Position numbers and translations under genes: made by a program. From assembly GCA_028641055.1 (NCBI GenBank), contig JAPCYS010001868.1:1-64000 (forward strand): DNA of 64,000 nucleotides. Direction: 5' to 3'. Under the pieces are notes generated by a model. It saw only the letters and a program-made list of their open reading frames with translations, was not told the origin of the DNA and did no database searches. Numbering within the stretch: position 1 is the stretch's first letter; every line of letters starts with the position of its first letter. Source of the DNA: Alopecurus myosuroides (lineage: Eukaryota; Streptophyta; Magnoliopsida; Poales; Poaceae). Positions 45,450 to 58,428 of the stretch are shown in pieces.

Positions 45450-48134
45450 GCGGGCGCGCAGGAATTATCCCACCTTTTTGCGCTCCTAGCTGACAGGGTG
45501 GCCCCCCCTGTCAGCCTCTCTTCTGCCACGCCAGCTCGCAAGCGCCACGCTGGCCTCGCTGGCCCGCAGGGCAGTGGCTGCTGTGTCGCTTCCGAGTGTA
45601 ACAAAAGTTTAAACCTGAATCTGCTAATTTCCAAATCTTTTTAAATAGCAGAATAAACCATAAACCTTCAAAATTCTATAACTTTTAATCTGTAAACCTA
45701 ATAACTAAACTTTGTATATGTTTTCTGTTCAGAATTAAACAAACTTTCCAAATATTCAATTTGTGTTCTGTTTTGAATTTTCAAATGCAATTTAAATTCA
45801 AATTCAAATAATTCAAATGCCATTTGTAATAATTCATAACTAATTATTCCTAAGTCCAAATAATTCAAATAAAATCTGTTTTTTCATACCTTTTTGAATA
45901 CCCTATTCAAATATAAACTTTGTTTTCTGGTTTGAATAATTTAAATTGCCTAAATCATTTAATTCTTGTTTAATTCCATTAAAAATTGTTTAATATTGTT
46001 TAATTCATAATTAAATAATCCAAGTTCAAATTCAAATTGTGAAACATGTAGTCCAGCTAAATTTGATAACCTTTTCAATATCAACCTTGTTGTTTGGTTT
46101 GACCAACTTAACTTGATGATAACAACCCCTACTTGATCAACACCATTAAGTAACATAATTTCCAAACTTGACAAATGTTTTCTAAACTTGTTAACCATTC
46201 CCCTTGCATTTAATATTGTTATCTTCTTGTTCTTCATCATGCATGCATCATTCTAACTCACTTACACATGATGCTTAGTGTTAGAACAATTAATTCAACT
46301 ATAAGGCATGGGTTTGCCATATGCAATCTTTGCATATGGAATCCATTTAAACTTGTGTATCATATCCACTAGTTTACTTTGGTGCATCTATTAACCTTGT
46401 CATGCATCCATATCTTGATCATGCTGGATCTTTTGCCGTAGTAGTAATTGTTGCATTCCGGTGTTTGTTCGAGGTTCGTTGCTTCTTCTCGGATAGGACG
46501 TTGAGATGATGTGAGCAACGACAAGTTCTGCTACCTTGCGGGATCTCAGGCAGTATACTCACTTGCATGCCATATGGCTGCCTTTCATCACTTGTTACCG
46601 ATTCTTTCCGTTGATTCTTTTCTGCTAGCCTTAGTTGTAGATGTTTCTGCTCGAACCTATCACATGAATCCTTCAACCCTGATATTGCCTCACTCCACTC
46701 CTATAGCCTTTGCTTGAGCCTGTGTCTTACTATCTTGCTTAGGGTTGTTTTTGCTCGAGTCTGTTACCCGTTACTTTCTGTTATTACTTCTTTATGTTCT
46801 GGGGGCTCGATGTGAATCAATCAAACCTGTTAATTGCTAATGGTAATAATAATAATAATTTGATGATAAGGCACCGGCAGGAGGCCCTTTGTGGTTTTGA
46901 GGCCTGCTTGTGTCGACCCTAATAGGAAAGGGTCTTGTCTACTGATCCATGATGAGCGCACTACCCGCATTTGGGGAGTATGGGCTCCCCCTCAGTTTGA
47001 CCCGATTCGCATCTCGTCCAAATCGCCTCATTTAGTTCGGGTTTTCCATTTGCTGCATGCATGATCTTGCGAGCCCTTGGTACCGGGTGGAACTTTCGTA
47101 GTCGGCATATAGGGGGACACGTTCTTAGAGTGCTATGAGGGTCCATTTTCTTCTGGCTCGATTAGCCGTGCGCCCAAGGTGCTTTGGGCTTGATGCGAAG
47201 AAGGGTTGGATTGTGTTGAGTGCCCCGCTTGGTGGAGGGGCCACTCCATCTGGCGGGATATTCATGAGTGTCGGTTACTATGGTGCAACCCTGCAGGGAT
47301 AATCTTCTCGAGAAGCGTGTTTTCCGCGGTTATGGATTACTTGGTGAAAGTACTGGCTAACAAGTACTCAGGACAACTTCAACATAATGATCAATCATGT
47401 TTCACCAATGATTAATAACTTGACTAGTAATAGGTTATTCACACAATAACTTGACTCATCTTTAATATCACGGTGTGAGTTATCCTCGGATTGCTTCTTC
47501 GGATAAGGGGCGAGATCCAGGATGGGTTTGTTTGAAGTTATCTTTCACTTGGTTACTATCACTCGATCTTATCTCCTTTCTGATAGTTGGAAGTAATAGA
47601 ATCTCTGTAGTTGGTTAGTGCAGCCTGTTGTCGCTTATTTGTAATAACCCCTTCTTCTCCGTTGATCCTAAAGTATTTGTATCTTGTGATGACTGGCTAC
47701 GCCGGTAACTTGTGAGTATGGGCTTTATCCCCCTTGCCAGTACTTAACCGTACTGACCCACGAATCTCTTTCGTGGCTGCAAATTCCAAATTGCAGTCAA
47801 CAGGTTTGAAGTCTGACGACGTTAGCTTGGGAATCCCTCCGGCTTGGCCTGGGCAGGGATTGGACGCCTTCGGTTATCTTCAGGACTCTTAGTCCAATTT
47901 GGATCTTGTCCGTAGACGGACGTTTGTTTCTTTCGCTGTTATTTGGATCTTTGTATTGTATCAGATGTATCCCTGGCTCTTCTGAGTCATCTTGTATCTA
48001 TCTGTTGCTGTTGTAATTGTGGATTATTCGTGAACTATTGTAATGTTATCATAAATGGCAACCTGAATCGGTTATTATGCGGATTTGGCGGGAATGCTGA
48101 AATCTGCATAGTGCCCGATCTCTGGGGTGTCACA

Positions 48135-48610
48135 AATGGTATCAGAGCCTTGGTTCCGATTCCCGAGATTGTTTCGATACGAATGGTTATCGAAGCAACG
48201 GGTCCGCAAAGCCTGTAGGATAACCTCGCTAACGGTCGTTGTTTCTAGAGTGTCAAAAAACTAGTTCTGCTAAACTATTTTGGAAAAACATCTCAATAGG
48301 ATTCTTGTTTTTCTCCTTATCCTCATTCTATTTCCCCTCCCATCTTATTTGTTTTGGAGTCTCCCCTCTTGTCTAGCTTTCAAAGTGTTAGATCCTACGT
48401 GGGTGGACGTTTTCTGAGCCCTTAACCTAATAGGTTCGATTATCGGAAGATTCTTGGTGGGAGAACATCGTCGTCACTCCGAGCAAGAATCCCTTGTTAG
48501 TGGTATCGAGGAGATCAACTGGAAGCACGAAGAATCGATAGTCGAATTTCTTTCCCTCCCGGGTTAGCAGGTGGATTGCGAGGGCGCAATCCCTTGTTAG
48601 TGGTGTCGTC
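48135..48610 (+). other. Interior 1 of the array with primer-binding site
   Basis: TGGTATCAGAGCC at 48137-48149, two bases after LTR A, is the initiator tRNA-Met primer site. The rest has no supported gene. A short frame shared with the minus-strand element (SGVEE, WKHEESIVE) could be a gag remnant but shows no domain. A direct repeat 'aatcccttgttagtggt' occurs internally and again right before LTR B. Confidence 0.88.
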
Positions 48611-51600
48611 TGTAACACCTGGGGTGTTACCTGTTTGTTTGCTTGCATCATAGGCATCACATTGCATTGCACCATGTTTGCATCACAACTGAAAATTTCA
48701 AAACAATTTAAACTTTTAAGCTTGCTCAAAAACTTCCAATTTCAAACTTGCAATTAAAACCACTAAATTGTTTTTCCCTGGTTAATTCTGTTTTAATCAC
48801 TTGTCTGTTACAATCTCTCAACTAAAGATTTGCAATTCCAAAAAAAAAAAAAACATCAATTGCTCCCAATTATTTTTCATATTGGATCAACTCTTAAATT
48901 GTTGCTCAATCTTTCACTTAAATTCCACCAATTAAATTCAAATCATTCCAATTCTCAAATCAGTACCTTTGGAAACAATAACAACTCACCAACTTTCTTC
49001 CCTCTCTATTTCATCCTAAAACCCTAGGGGTAACCCTATTTCTATGCATGTTTTTATTAAGGTTTTATTAAACTCAAAATCCTTCTATTTGGTTCCAAAC
49101 ACAAACCACTATTTTAAAAATTAATTTTTGGAAACTAAAGTTGGAATGTGGTTTCTAATTATCTAAAAGGCTTAACCAAATTTTTCTGTAATTTTTTCTG
49201 GACCAAAACCTTAACATTTTCTCCAAAAACCAAACTACAAAAAAAAATAATAACACAGAAAAGAATAAAAGGAGACAGCTAACTATCTACCGCAGCCCAA
49301 GCCCACCTAACAACTACCAGCGCGCAGCCCAGCCCGCCGCAGCGCCACTTACCGGTTCGAGGGCGCCAAGATTCGTGCGAGCGCCATCCTTCTTCGTCAT
49401 CCCGTACGGCCGCGCATCGGCCGGTGCCACCGCGGACCGCACGCGACGCCGGCGGCCGTCCCATCGCTCCGCGGCCCTATAAAACTAGCCTAGGGCCTGC
49501 GCCATCTAACCCTAACCCTAGGAGCCTAGTTTCCCTCTCCGCCGCCGTCAGATGCATCTTCCCCGATGAATTCCCTCCTCTGCTGCCACCTCGCCGGAGA
49601 CGGAGCTCTGAACCTCGCCCTAGCCTCGCCACCTTCCTCTTCCACCTATCCATCCACCACCTGAAATCGAACCGCCTCCATCTCCTCTACGTGCTAGACA
49701 CCGGAGTTCGCCAGGAGATCGCCCACAACCCCGCCGCCGTCCGCAGCATCGTCGTCGCCGGCCACCACACCGAGCCTCTGCAACGTCTGCTTACGCCGGT
49801 GAGCTCGCCACGCACCTTCCTCTCTCTCTCTGTGGATGCGCAAGCATCACTGCACCGTGCACGACTGCATCCAACCCCCCCACCACGGCGCAGCACCACG
49901 GTGATCAACGACGGCGTCGTTTCTCTGACAGTCGAGCACACCTTCGTTCGTCAGTTTCGTCAGGCATTAGCCAGATCTGAACTTCAACCTATCTGCACCC
50001 CCTTATCTGTCAAGAACTCGCTCGCAGCGCAGTGGTTGCGCGCGTTATGCCCCTCCTCGCGGTCGCGGGTTCGAACCGCGGGCGCGCAGGAATTATCCCA
50101 CCTTTTTGCGCTCCTAGCTGACAGGGTGGCCCCCCTGTCAGCCTTCTTCTGCCACGCCAGCTCGCAAGCGCCACGCTGGCCTCGCTGGCCCGCAGGGCAG
50201 TGGCTGCTGTGTCGCTTCCGAGTGTAACAAAAGTTTAAACCTGAATCTGCTAATTTCCCAAATCTTTTTAAATAGCAGAATAAACCATAAACCTTCAAAA
50301 TTCTATAACTTTTAATCTGTAAACCTAATAACTAAACTTTGTATATGTTTTCTGTTCAGAATTAACAACCTTTCCAAATATTCAATTTGTGTGTTTTGAA
50401 TTTTCAAAATGCAATTTAAATTCAAATTCAATAATTCAAATGCCATTTTTAATAATTCATAACTAATTATTCCTAAGTCCAAATAATTCAAATAAAATAT
50501 GTTTTTCATACCTTTTGAATACCCTATTCAAATATAAACTTTGTTTTATGGTTTGAATAATTTAAATTGCCTAAATCATTTAATTCTTGTTTAATTCCAT
50601 TAAAAATTGTTTAATATTGTTAATTCATAATTAAATAATCCAAAGTTCAAATTCAAATTGTGAAACATGTAGTCCAGCTAAAATTTGATAACCTTTTCAA
50701 ATATCAACCTTGTTGTTTGGTTGACCAACTTAACTTGATGATAACAACCCCTACTTGATCAACACCATTAAGTAACAATAATTTCCAAACTTGACAAATG
50801 TTTTCTAAACTTGTTAACCATCCTTCCCCTTGCATTTAATATTGTTATCTTCTTGTTCTTCATCATGCATGCATCATTCTAACTCACTTACACATGATGC
50901 TTAGTGTTAGAACAATTAATTCAACTATAAGGCATGGGTTTGCCATATGCAATCTTTGCATATGGAATCCATTTAAACTTGTGTATCATATCCACTAGTT
51001 TACTTTGGTGCATCTATTAACCTTGTCATGCATCCATATCTTGATCATGCTGGATCTTTTGCCGTAGTAGTATTTGTTGCATTCCGGTGTTTGTTCGAGG
51101 TTCGTTGCTTCTTCTCGGATAGGACGTTGAGATGATGTGAGCAACGACAAGTTCTGCTACCTTGCGGATCTCAGGCAAGTATACTCACTTGCATGCCATA
51201 TGGCTGCCTTTCATCACTTGTTACCGATTTTTCCGTTGATTCTTTTCTGCTAGCCTTAGTTGTAGATGTTTCTGCTACGAACCTATCACATGAATCCTTC
51301 AACCCTGATATTGCCTCACCTCCACTCCTATAGCCTTTGCTTGAGCCTGTGTCTTACTATCTTGCTTAGGGTTGTTTTGCTCGAGTCTGTTACCCGTTAC
51401 TTTCTGTTATTACTTCTTTATGTTCTGGGGGCTCGATGTGAATCAATCAAACCTGTTAATTGCTAATGGTAATAATAATAATAATTTGATGATAAGGCAC
51501 CGGCAGGAGGCCCTTTGTGGTTTTGAGGCCTGCTAGTGTCGACCCTAATAGGAAAAGGGTCTTGTCTACTGATCCATGATGAGCGCACTACCCGCATTTG

Positions 51601-52759
51601 GGGAGTATGGGCTCCCCCTCAGTTTGACCCGATTCGCATCTCGTCCAAATCGCCTCATTTAGTTCGGGTTTTCCATTTGCTGCATGCATGATCTTGCGAG
51701 CCCTTGGTACCCGGGTGGAACTTTCGTAGTCGGCATATAGGGGGACACGTTCTTAGAGTGCTATGAGGGTCCATTTTCTTCTGGGCTCGATTAGCCGTGC
51801 GCCCAAGGTGCTTTGGGCTTGATGCGAAGAAGGGTTGGATTGTGTTGAGTGCCCCGCTTGGTGGAGGGCCACTCCATCTGGCGGGATATTCATGAGTGTC
51901 GGTTACTATGGTGCAACCCTGCAGGGATAATTTCTCGAGAAGCCGTGTTTTCCGCGGTTATGGATTACTTGGTGAAAGTACTGGCTAACAAGTACTCAGG
52001 ACAACTTCACCATAATGATCAATCATGTTTCACCCAATGATTAATAACTTAACTAGTAATAGGTTATTCACACAATAACTTGACTCATCTTTAATATCAC
52101 GGTGTGAGTTATCCTCGGATTGCTTCTTCGGATAAGGGGCGAGATCCAGGATGGGTTTGTTTGAAGTTATCTTTCAGTTGGTTACTATCACTCGATCTTA
52201 TCTCCTTTCTGATAGTTGGAAGTAATAGAATCTCTGTAGTTGGTTAGTGCAGCCTGTTGTCGCTTATTTGTAATAACCCCTTCTTCTCCGTTGATCCTAA
52301 AGTATTTGTATCTTGTGATGACTGGCTACGCCGGTAACTTGTGAGTATGGGCTTTATCCCCCTTGCCAGTACTTAACCGTACTGACCCACGAATCTCTTT
52401 CGTGGCTGCAAATTCCAAATTGCAGTCAACAGGTTTGAAGTCTGACGACGTTAGCTTGGGAATCCCTCCGGCTTGGCCTGGGCAGGGATTGGACGCCTTC
52501 GGTTATCTTCAGGACTCTTAGTCCAATTTGGATTGTTAGACGGACGTTTGTTTCTTCCGCTGTTATTTGGATCTTTGTATTGTATCAGATGTATCCCTGG
52601 CTCTTCTGAGTCATCTTGTATCTATCCGTTGCTGTTGTAATTGTGGATTATTCGTGAACTATTGTAATGTTATCATAAATGGCAACCTGGAATCGGTTAT
52701 TATGCGGATTTGGCGGGAATGCTGAAATCTGCATAGTGCCCGATCTCTGGGGTGTCACA
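48611..52759 (+). repeat. LTR B
   Basis: 4149 bp. TATA at 49478-49484, tRNA-like boxes at 50025-50077. Has private changes, such as a small deletion near 52533 (GGATTGTTAGACGG). A 267-codon frame starting at 49424 is not kept in A and C and is not supported as a gene. Confidence 0.93.
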
Positions 52760-53237
52760 AATGGTATCAGAGCCTTGGTTCCGATTCCCGAGATTGTTTC
52801 GATACGAATGGTTATCGAAGCAACGGGTCCGCAAAGCCTGTAGGATAACCTCGCTAACGGTCGTTGTTTCTAGAGTGTCAAAAAACTAGTTCTGCTAAAC
52901 TATTTTGGAAAAACATCTCAATAGGATTCTTGTTTTTCTCCTTATCCTCATTCTATTTCCCCTCCCATCTTATTTGTTTTGGAGTCTCCCCTCTTGTCTA
53001 GCTTTCAAAGTGTTAGGATCCTACGTGGGTGGACGTTTTCTGAGCCCTTAACCTAATAGGTTCGATTATCGGAAGATTCTTGGTGGGAGAACATCGTCGT
53101 CACTCCGAGCAAGAATCCCTTGTTAGTGGTGTCGAGGAGATCAACTGGAAGCACGAAGAATCGATAGTCGAATTTCTTTCCCCTCCCGGGTTAGCAGGTG
53201 GATTGCGAGGGCGCAATCCCTTGTTAGTGGTGTCGTC
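52760..53237 (+). other. Interior 2 of the array with primer-binding site
   Basis: Primer site TGGTATCAGAGCC at 52762-52774. Nearly identical to interior 1, 478 bp, with no protein gene and no polypurine tract before LTR C. Confidence 0.88.
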
Positions 53238-56200
53238 TGTAACACCTGGGGTGTTACCTGTTTGTTTGCTTGCATCATAGGCATCACATTGCATTGCACC
53301 ATGTTTGCATCACAACTGAAAATTTCAAAACAATTTAAACTTTTAAGCTTGCTCAAAAACTTCCAATTTCAAACTTGCAATTAAAACCACTAAATTGTTT
53401 TTCCCCTGGTTAATTCTGTTTTAATCACTTGTCTGTTACAATCTCTCAACTAAAGATTTGCAATTCCAAAAAAAAAAAAACATCAATTGCTCCCAATTAT
53501 TTTTCATATTGGATCAACTCTTAAATTGTTGCTCAAATCTTTCACTTAAATTCCACCAATTAAATTCAAATCAATTCCAATTCTCAAATCAGTACCTTTG
53601 GAAACAATAACAACTCACCAACTTTCTTCCCTCTCTATTTCATCCTAAAACCCTAGGGGTAACCCTATTTCTATGCATGTTTTTATTAAGGTTTTATTAA
53701 ACTCAAAATCCTTCTATTTGGTTCCAAACACAAACCACTATTTTAAAAATTAATTTTTGGAAACTAAAGTTGGAATGTGGTTTCTAATTATCTAAAAGGC
53801 TTAACCAAATTTTTCTGTAATTTTTTCTGGACCAAAACCTTAACAGTTTTCTCCAAAAACCAAACTACAAAAAAAAAAATAATAACACAGAAAAGAATAA
53901 AAGGAGACAGCTAACTATCTACCGCAGCCCAAGCCCACCTAACAACTACCAGCGCGCAGCCCAGCCCGCCGCAGCGCCACTTACCGGTTCGGGCGCCAAG
54001 ATTCGTGCGAGCGCCATCCTTCTTCGTCATCCCGTACGGCCGCGCATCGGCCGGTGCCACCGCGGACCGCACGCGACGCCGGCGGCCGTCCCATCGCTCC
54101 GCGGCCCTATAAAACTAGCCTAGGGCCTGCGCCATCTAACCCTAACCCTAGGAGCCTAGTTTCCCTCTCCGCCGCCGTCAGATGCATCTTCCCCGATGAA
54201 TTCCCTCCTCTGCTGCCACCTCGCCGGAGACGGAGCTCTGAACCTCGCCCTAGCCTCGCCACCTTCCTCTTCCACCTATCCATCCACCACCTGAAATCGA
54301 ACCGCCTCCATCTCCTCTACGTGCTAGACACCGGAGTTCGCCAGGAGATCGCCCAAACCCCGCCGCCGTCCGCAGCATCGTCGTCGCCGGCCACCACACC
54401 GAGCCTCTGCAACGTCTGCTTACGCCGGTGAGCTCGCCACGCACCTTCCTCTCTCTCTCTGTGGATGCGCAAGCATCACTTCACCGTGCACGACTGCATC
54501 CAACCCCCCCACCACGGCGCAGCACCACGGTGATCAACGACGGCGTCGTTTCTCTGACAGTCGAGCACACCTTCGTTCGTCAGTTTCGTCAGGCATTAGC
54601 CAGATCTGAACTTCAACCTATCTGCACCCCCTTATCTGTCAAGAACTCGCTCGCAGCGCAGTGGTTGCGCGCGTTATGCCCCTCCTCGCGGTCGCGGGTT
54701 CGAACCGCGGGCGCGCAGGAATTATCCCACCTTTTTGCGCTCCTAGCTGACAGGGTGGCCCCCCTGTCAGCCTCTCTTCTGCCACGCCAGCTCGCAAGCG
54801 CCACGCTGGCCTCGCTGGCCCGCAGGGCAGTGGCTGCTGTGTCGCTTCCGAGTGTAACAAAAGTTTAAACCTGAATCTGCTAATTTCCCAAATCTTTTTA
54901 AATAGCAGAATAAACCATAAACCTTCAAAATTCTATAACTTTTAATCTGTAAACCTAATAACTAAACTTTGTATATGTTTTCTGTTCAGAATTAAACAAC
55001 CTTTCCAAATATTCAATTTGTGTTCTGTTTTGAATTTTCAAAATGCAATTTAAATTCAAATTCAAATAATTCAAATGCCATTTGTAATAATTCATAACTA
55101 ATTATTCCTAAGTCCAAATAATTCAAATAAAATATGTTTTTCATACCTTTTTGAATACCCTATTCAAATATAAACTTTGTTTTATGGTTTGAATAATTTA
55201 AATTGCCTAAATCATTTAATTCTTGTTTAATTCCATTAAAAATTGTTTAATATTGTTTAATTCATAATTAAATAATCCAAAGTTCAAATTCAAAATGTGA
55301 AACATGTAGTCCAGCTAAAATTTGATAACCTTTTCAAATATCAACCTTGTTGTTTGGTTTGACCAACTTAACTTGATGATAACAACCCCTACTTGATCAA
55401 CACCATTAAGTAACAATAATTTCCAAACTTGACAAATGTTTTCTAAACTTGTTAACCATCCTTCCCCTTGCATTTAATATTGTTATCTTCTTGTTCTTCA
55501 TCATGCATGCATCATTCTAACTCACTTACACATGATGCTTAGTGTTAGAACAATTAATTCAACTATAAGGCATGGGTTTGCCATATGCAATCTTTGCATA
55601 TGGAATCCATTTAAACTTGTGTATCATATCCACTAGTTTACTTTGGTGCATCTATTAACCTTGTCATGCATCCATATCTTGATCATGCTGGATCTTTTGC
55701 CGTAGTAGTAATTGTTGCATTCCGGTGTTTGTTCGAGGTTCGTTGCTTCTTCTCGGATAGGACGTTGAGATGATGTGAGCAACGACAAGTTCTGCTACCT
55801 TGCGGGATCTCAGGCAAGTATACTCACTTGCATGCCATATGGCTGCCTTTCATCACTTGTTACCGATTATTTCCGTTGATTCTTTTCTGCTAGCCTTAGT
55901 TGTAGATGTTTCTGCTACGAACCTATCACATGAATCCTTCAACCCTGATATTGCCTCACCTCCACTCCTATAGCCTTTGCTTGAGCCTGTGTCTTACTAT
56001 CTTGCTTAGGGTTGTTTTGCTCGAGTCTGTTACCCGTTACTTTCTGTTATTACTTCTTTATGTTCTGGGGGCTCGATGTGAATCAATCAAACCTGTTAAT
56101 TGCTAATGGTAATAATAATAATAATTTGATGATAAGGCACCGGCAGGAGGCCCTTTGTGGTTTTGAGGCCTGCTAGTGTCGACCCTAATAGGAAAAGGGT

Positions 56201-57406
56201 CTTGTCTACTGATCCATGATGAGCGCACTACCCGCATTTGGGGAGTATGGGCTCCCCCTCAGTTTGACCCGATTCGCATCTCGTCCAAATCGCCTCATTT
56301 AGTTCGGGTTTTCCATTTGCTGCATGCATGATCTTGCGAGCCCTTGGTACCCGGGTGGAACTTTCGTAGTCGGCATATAGGGGGACACGTTCTTAGAGTG
56401 CTATGAGGGTCCATTTTCTTCTGGGCTCGATTAGCCGTGCGCCCAAGGTGCTTTGGGCTTGATGCGAAGAAGGGTTGGATTGTGTTGAGTGCCCCGCTTG
56501 GTGGAGGGGCCACTCCATCTGGCGGGATATTCATGAGTGTCGGTTACTATGGTGCAACCCTGCAGGGATAATCTTCTCGAGAAGCCGTGTTTTCCGCGGT
56601 TATGGATTACTTGGTGAAAGTACTGGCTAACAAGTACTCAGGACAACTTCAACATAATGATCAATCATGTTTCACCCAATGATTAATAACTTGACTAGTA
56701 ATAGGTTATTCACACAATAACTTGACTCATCTTTAATATCACGGTGTGAGTTATCCTCGGATTGCTTCTTCGGATAAGGGGCGAGATCCAGGATGGGTTT
56801 GTTTGAAGTTATCTTTCAGTTGGTTACTATCACTCGATCTTATCTCCTTTCTGATAGTTGGAAGTAATAGAATCTCTGTAGTTGGTTAGTGCAGCCTGTT
56901 GTCGCTTATTTGTAATAACCCCTTCTTCTCCGTTGATCCTAAAGTATTTGTATCTTGTGATGACTGGCTACGCCGGTAACTTGTGAGTATGGGCTTTATC
57001 CCCCTTGCCAGTACTTAACCGTACTGACCCACGAATCTCTTTCGTGGCTGCAAATTCCAAATTGCAGTCAACAGGTTTGAAGTCTGACGACGTTAGCTTG
57101 GGAATCCCTCCGGCTTGGCCTGGGCAGGGATTGGACGCCTTCGGTTATCTTCAGGACTCTTAGTCCAATTTGGATCTTGTCCGTAGACGGACGTTTGTTT
57201 CTTCCGCTGTTATTTGGATCTTTGTATTGTATCAGATGTATCCCTGGCTCTTCTGAGTCATCTTGTATCTATCTGTTGCTGTTGTAATTGTGGATTATTC
57301 GTGAACTATTGTAATGTTATCATAAATGGCAACCTGGAATCGGTTATTATGGGGATTTGGCGGGAATGCTGAAATCTGCATAGTGCCCGATCTCTGGGGT
57401 GTCACA
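53238..57406 (+). repeat. LTR C
   Basis: 4169 bp. TATA at 54108-54114, tRNA-like boxes at 54654-54706. Ends GTGTCACA followed by the GTGCA duplication. Confidence 0.93.
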
Positions 57407-57811
57407 GTGCAGCGGCAGAACTTAGGTGCATGTAACCAAACAAACGTCCCGCTTGACTTCCCAAGGGACTAGTCCGGCTTCTTACAGGCTACGAAACACG
57501 CCCAAGGGTTCCCTGACTCTCTGTACTGGTGACTTGGAGAAAAAAATTGTTTACTGCGTTTTTACATCAACATAAGAGTGGCGTAGGGGAAGCGTGGCCC
57601 ATAACCCACAGGTCTAAAAATTCTTTATGTTTCTATTTTTTTCCCCTGGCCTTGAAACCCAAGCAAATAATATTTTGTTTCGTGCTTCCAATGCAACAAG
57701 AATTACAAGACAAGTGATCTATTTCCTCGAGTATCTACGATCCATAGTGCTTGTGGTTATGTTTGCATTCATTGATTAAATAAATGTTAAGAATTGGTTG
57801 TTTGTCAGCAC
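57407..57811 (+). repeat. Chimeric repeat, copy 2, right part with initiator-tRNA-Met remnant
   Basis: Continues the copy begun at 43737 and matches 18119-18518. The tRNA-Met remnant lies at about 57570-57617 (AGAGTGGCGTAGGGGAAGCG, then 'cccataacccacaggtc'), here with the anticodon CAT intact but the T-arm lost. Confidence 0.7.
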
Positions 57812-57845
57812 TTTCACTACTAGGGAATTGCCATTCTATGGAATG

Positions 57846-58165
57846 GATTCTGTGGCGCACCTCTATATGGTGCGCCACAGAAATATTATTTTGTGGCGCA
57901 TCGCGCAAGGTGCGCCACAGAAATACCTATTTTTGTGGCGCATGTGGTGGACGTGCGCCACAGAAAGCGTGCGGGACCCACACCAATCATTGGGCTGGGT
58001 GTCAGAGGCCATATTTCTTGTGGCGCACTGCACTGGTGCGCCACAGAAACACCATATTCTGTGGCGCATCCTTCCCAATGCGCCACAGAATATGTTGTTT
58101 CTGTGGCGCACCTGCGCAGTGCGCCACAGAATAGCATACTGGTGCGCCACAGAAATTTGCGCACT
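57846..58165. repeat. Left subterminal repeats of E4
   Basis: TTCTGTGGCGCAC / GTGCGCCACAGAA units form at least six inverted pairs, each able to fold into a short hairpin. The motif is distinct from those of E1, E2 and E3. Confidence 0.9.
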
Positions 58166-58428
58166 GTGCACATAAAGGTGGCAGCCCCCTCTCCCCCCCC
58201 CCCACTCACTTCATTGCAAGTGGATGTTGCTCACTCGCCCCCCCCCCCCTTCTCTCCACTCTATTTTTACACATTTAGTTCTCCTTTTTAGGTAGGTGAA
58301 CCTATTTATTCGATGTATAATTGTTGGTGAAGTTTGTTGTTGTTGGGGGGGCCTAATTACTTGCATCTATACTCCGGTCCCTCCCTCTCCCTCGCTCTTT
58401 TCGCGTGTCGGTATCGAATCTACTCGGT

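Larger units (their letters stand above)
43982..48134 (+). repeat. LTR A
   Basis: 4153 bp. TATA box CTATAAAAC at 44851-44859, about 870 bp into the LTR, so U3 is short and R-U5 is very long. tRNA-like boxes at 45398-45449. Carries variants not shared by B and C (for example one CTC unit missing near 45424). Confidence 0.93.
43982..57406 (+). mobile_element. Tandem LTR retrotransposon array: three LTRs, two interiors
   Basis: Order: LTR A 43982-48134, interior 48135-48610, LTR B 48611-52759, interior 52760-53237, LTR C 53238-57406. A single 5-bp duplication GTGCA (43977-43981 and 57407-57411) flanks the whole, so it entered as one insertion and later gained a unit, or was inserted as a multimer. 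LTRs are about 4.15 kb and begin TGTAACACC and end GTGTCACA. Interiors are 476-478 bp, with a tRNA-Met primer site and no protein genes. The uninterrupted target is preserved near 18116-18130. Confidence 0.95.

Noticed and set aside
48420..48610. Gag protein in the LTR-element interior
   Set aside because: The short shared frame has no zinc knuckle or capsid motif and is interrupted; interiors are treated as non-coding.
49424..50227. A 267-codon reading frame inside LTR B
   Set aside because: The frame is broken in LTRs A and C by small indels and shows no domain. It is read-through of a GC-rich LTR leader.
57863..58209. Cys/Trp/His-rich frames on both strands (VAHxxxxCATE repeats)
   Set aside because: These are translations of the E4 subterminal repeats in several frames, not proteins.
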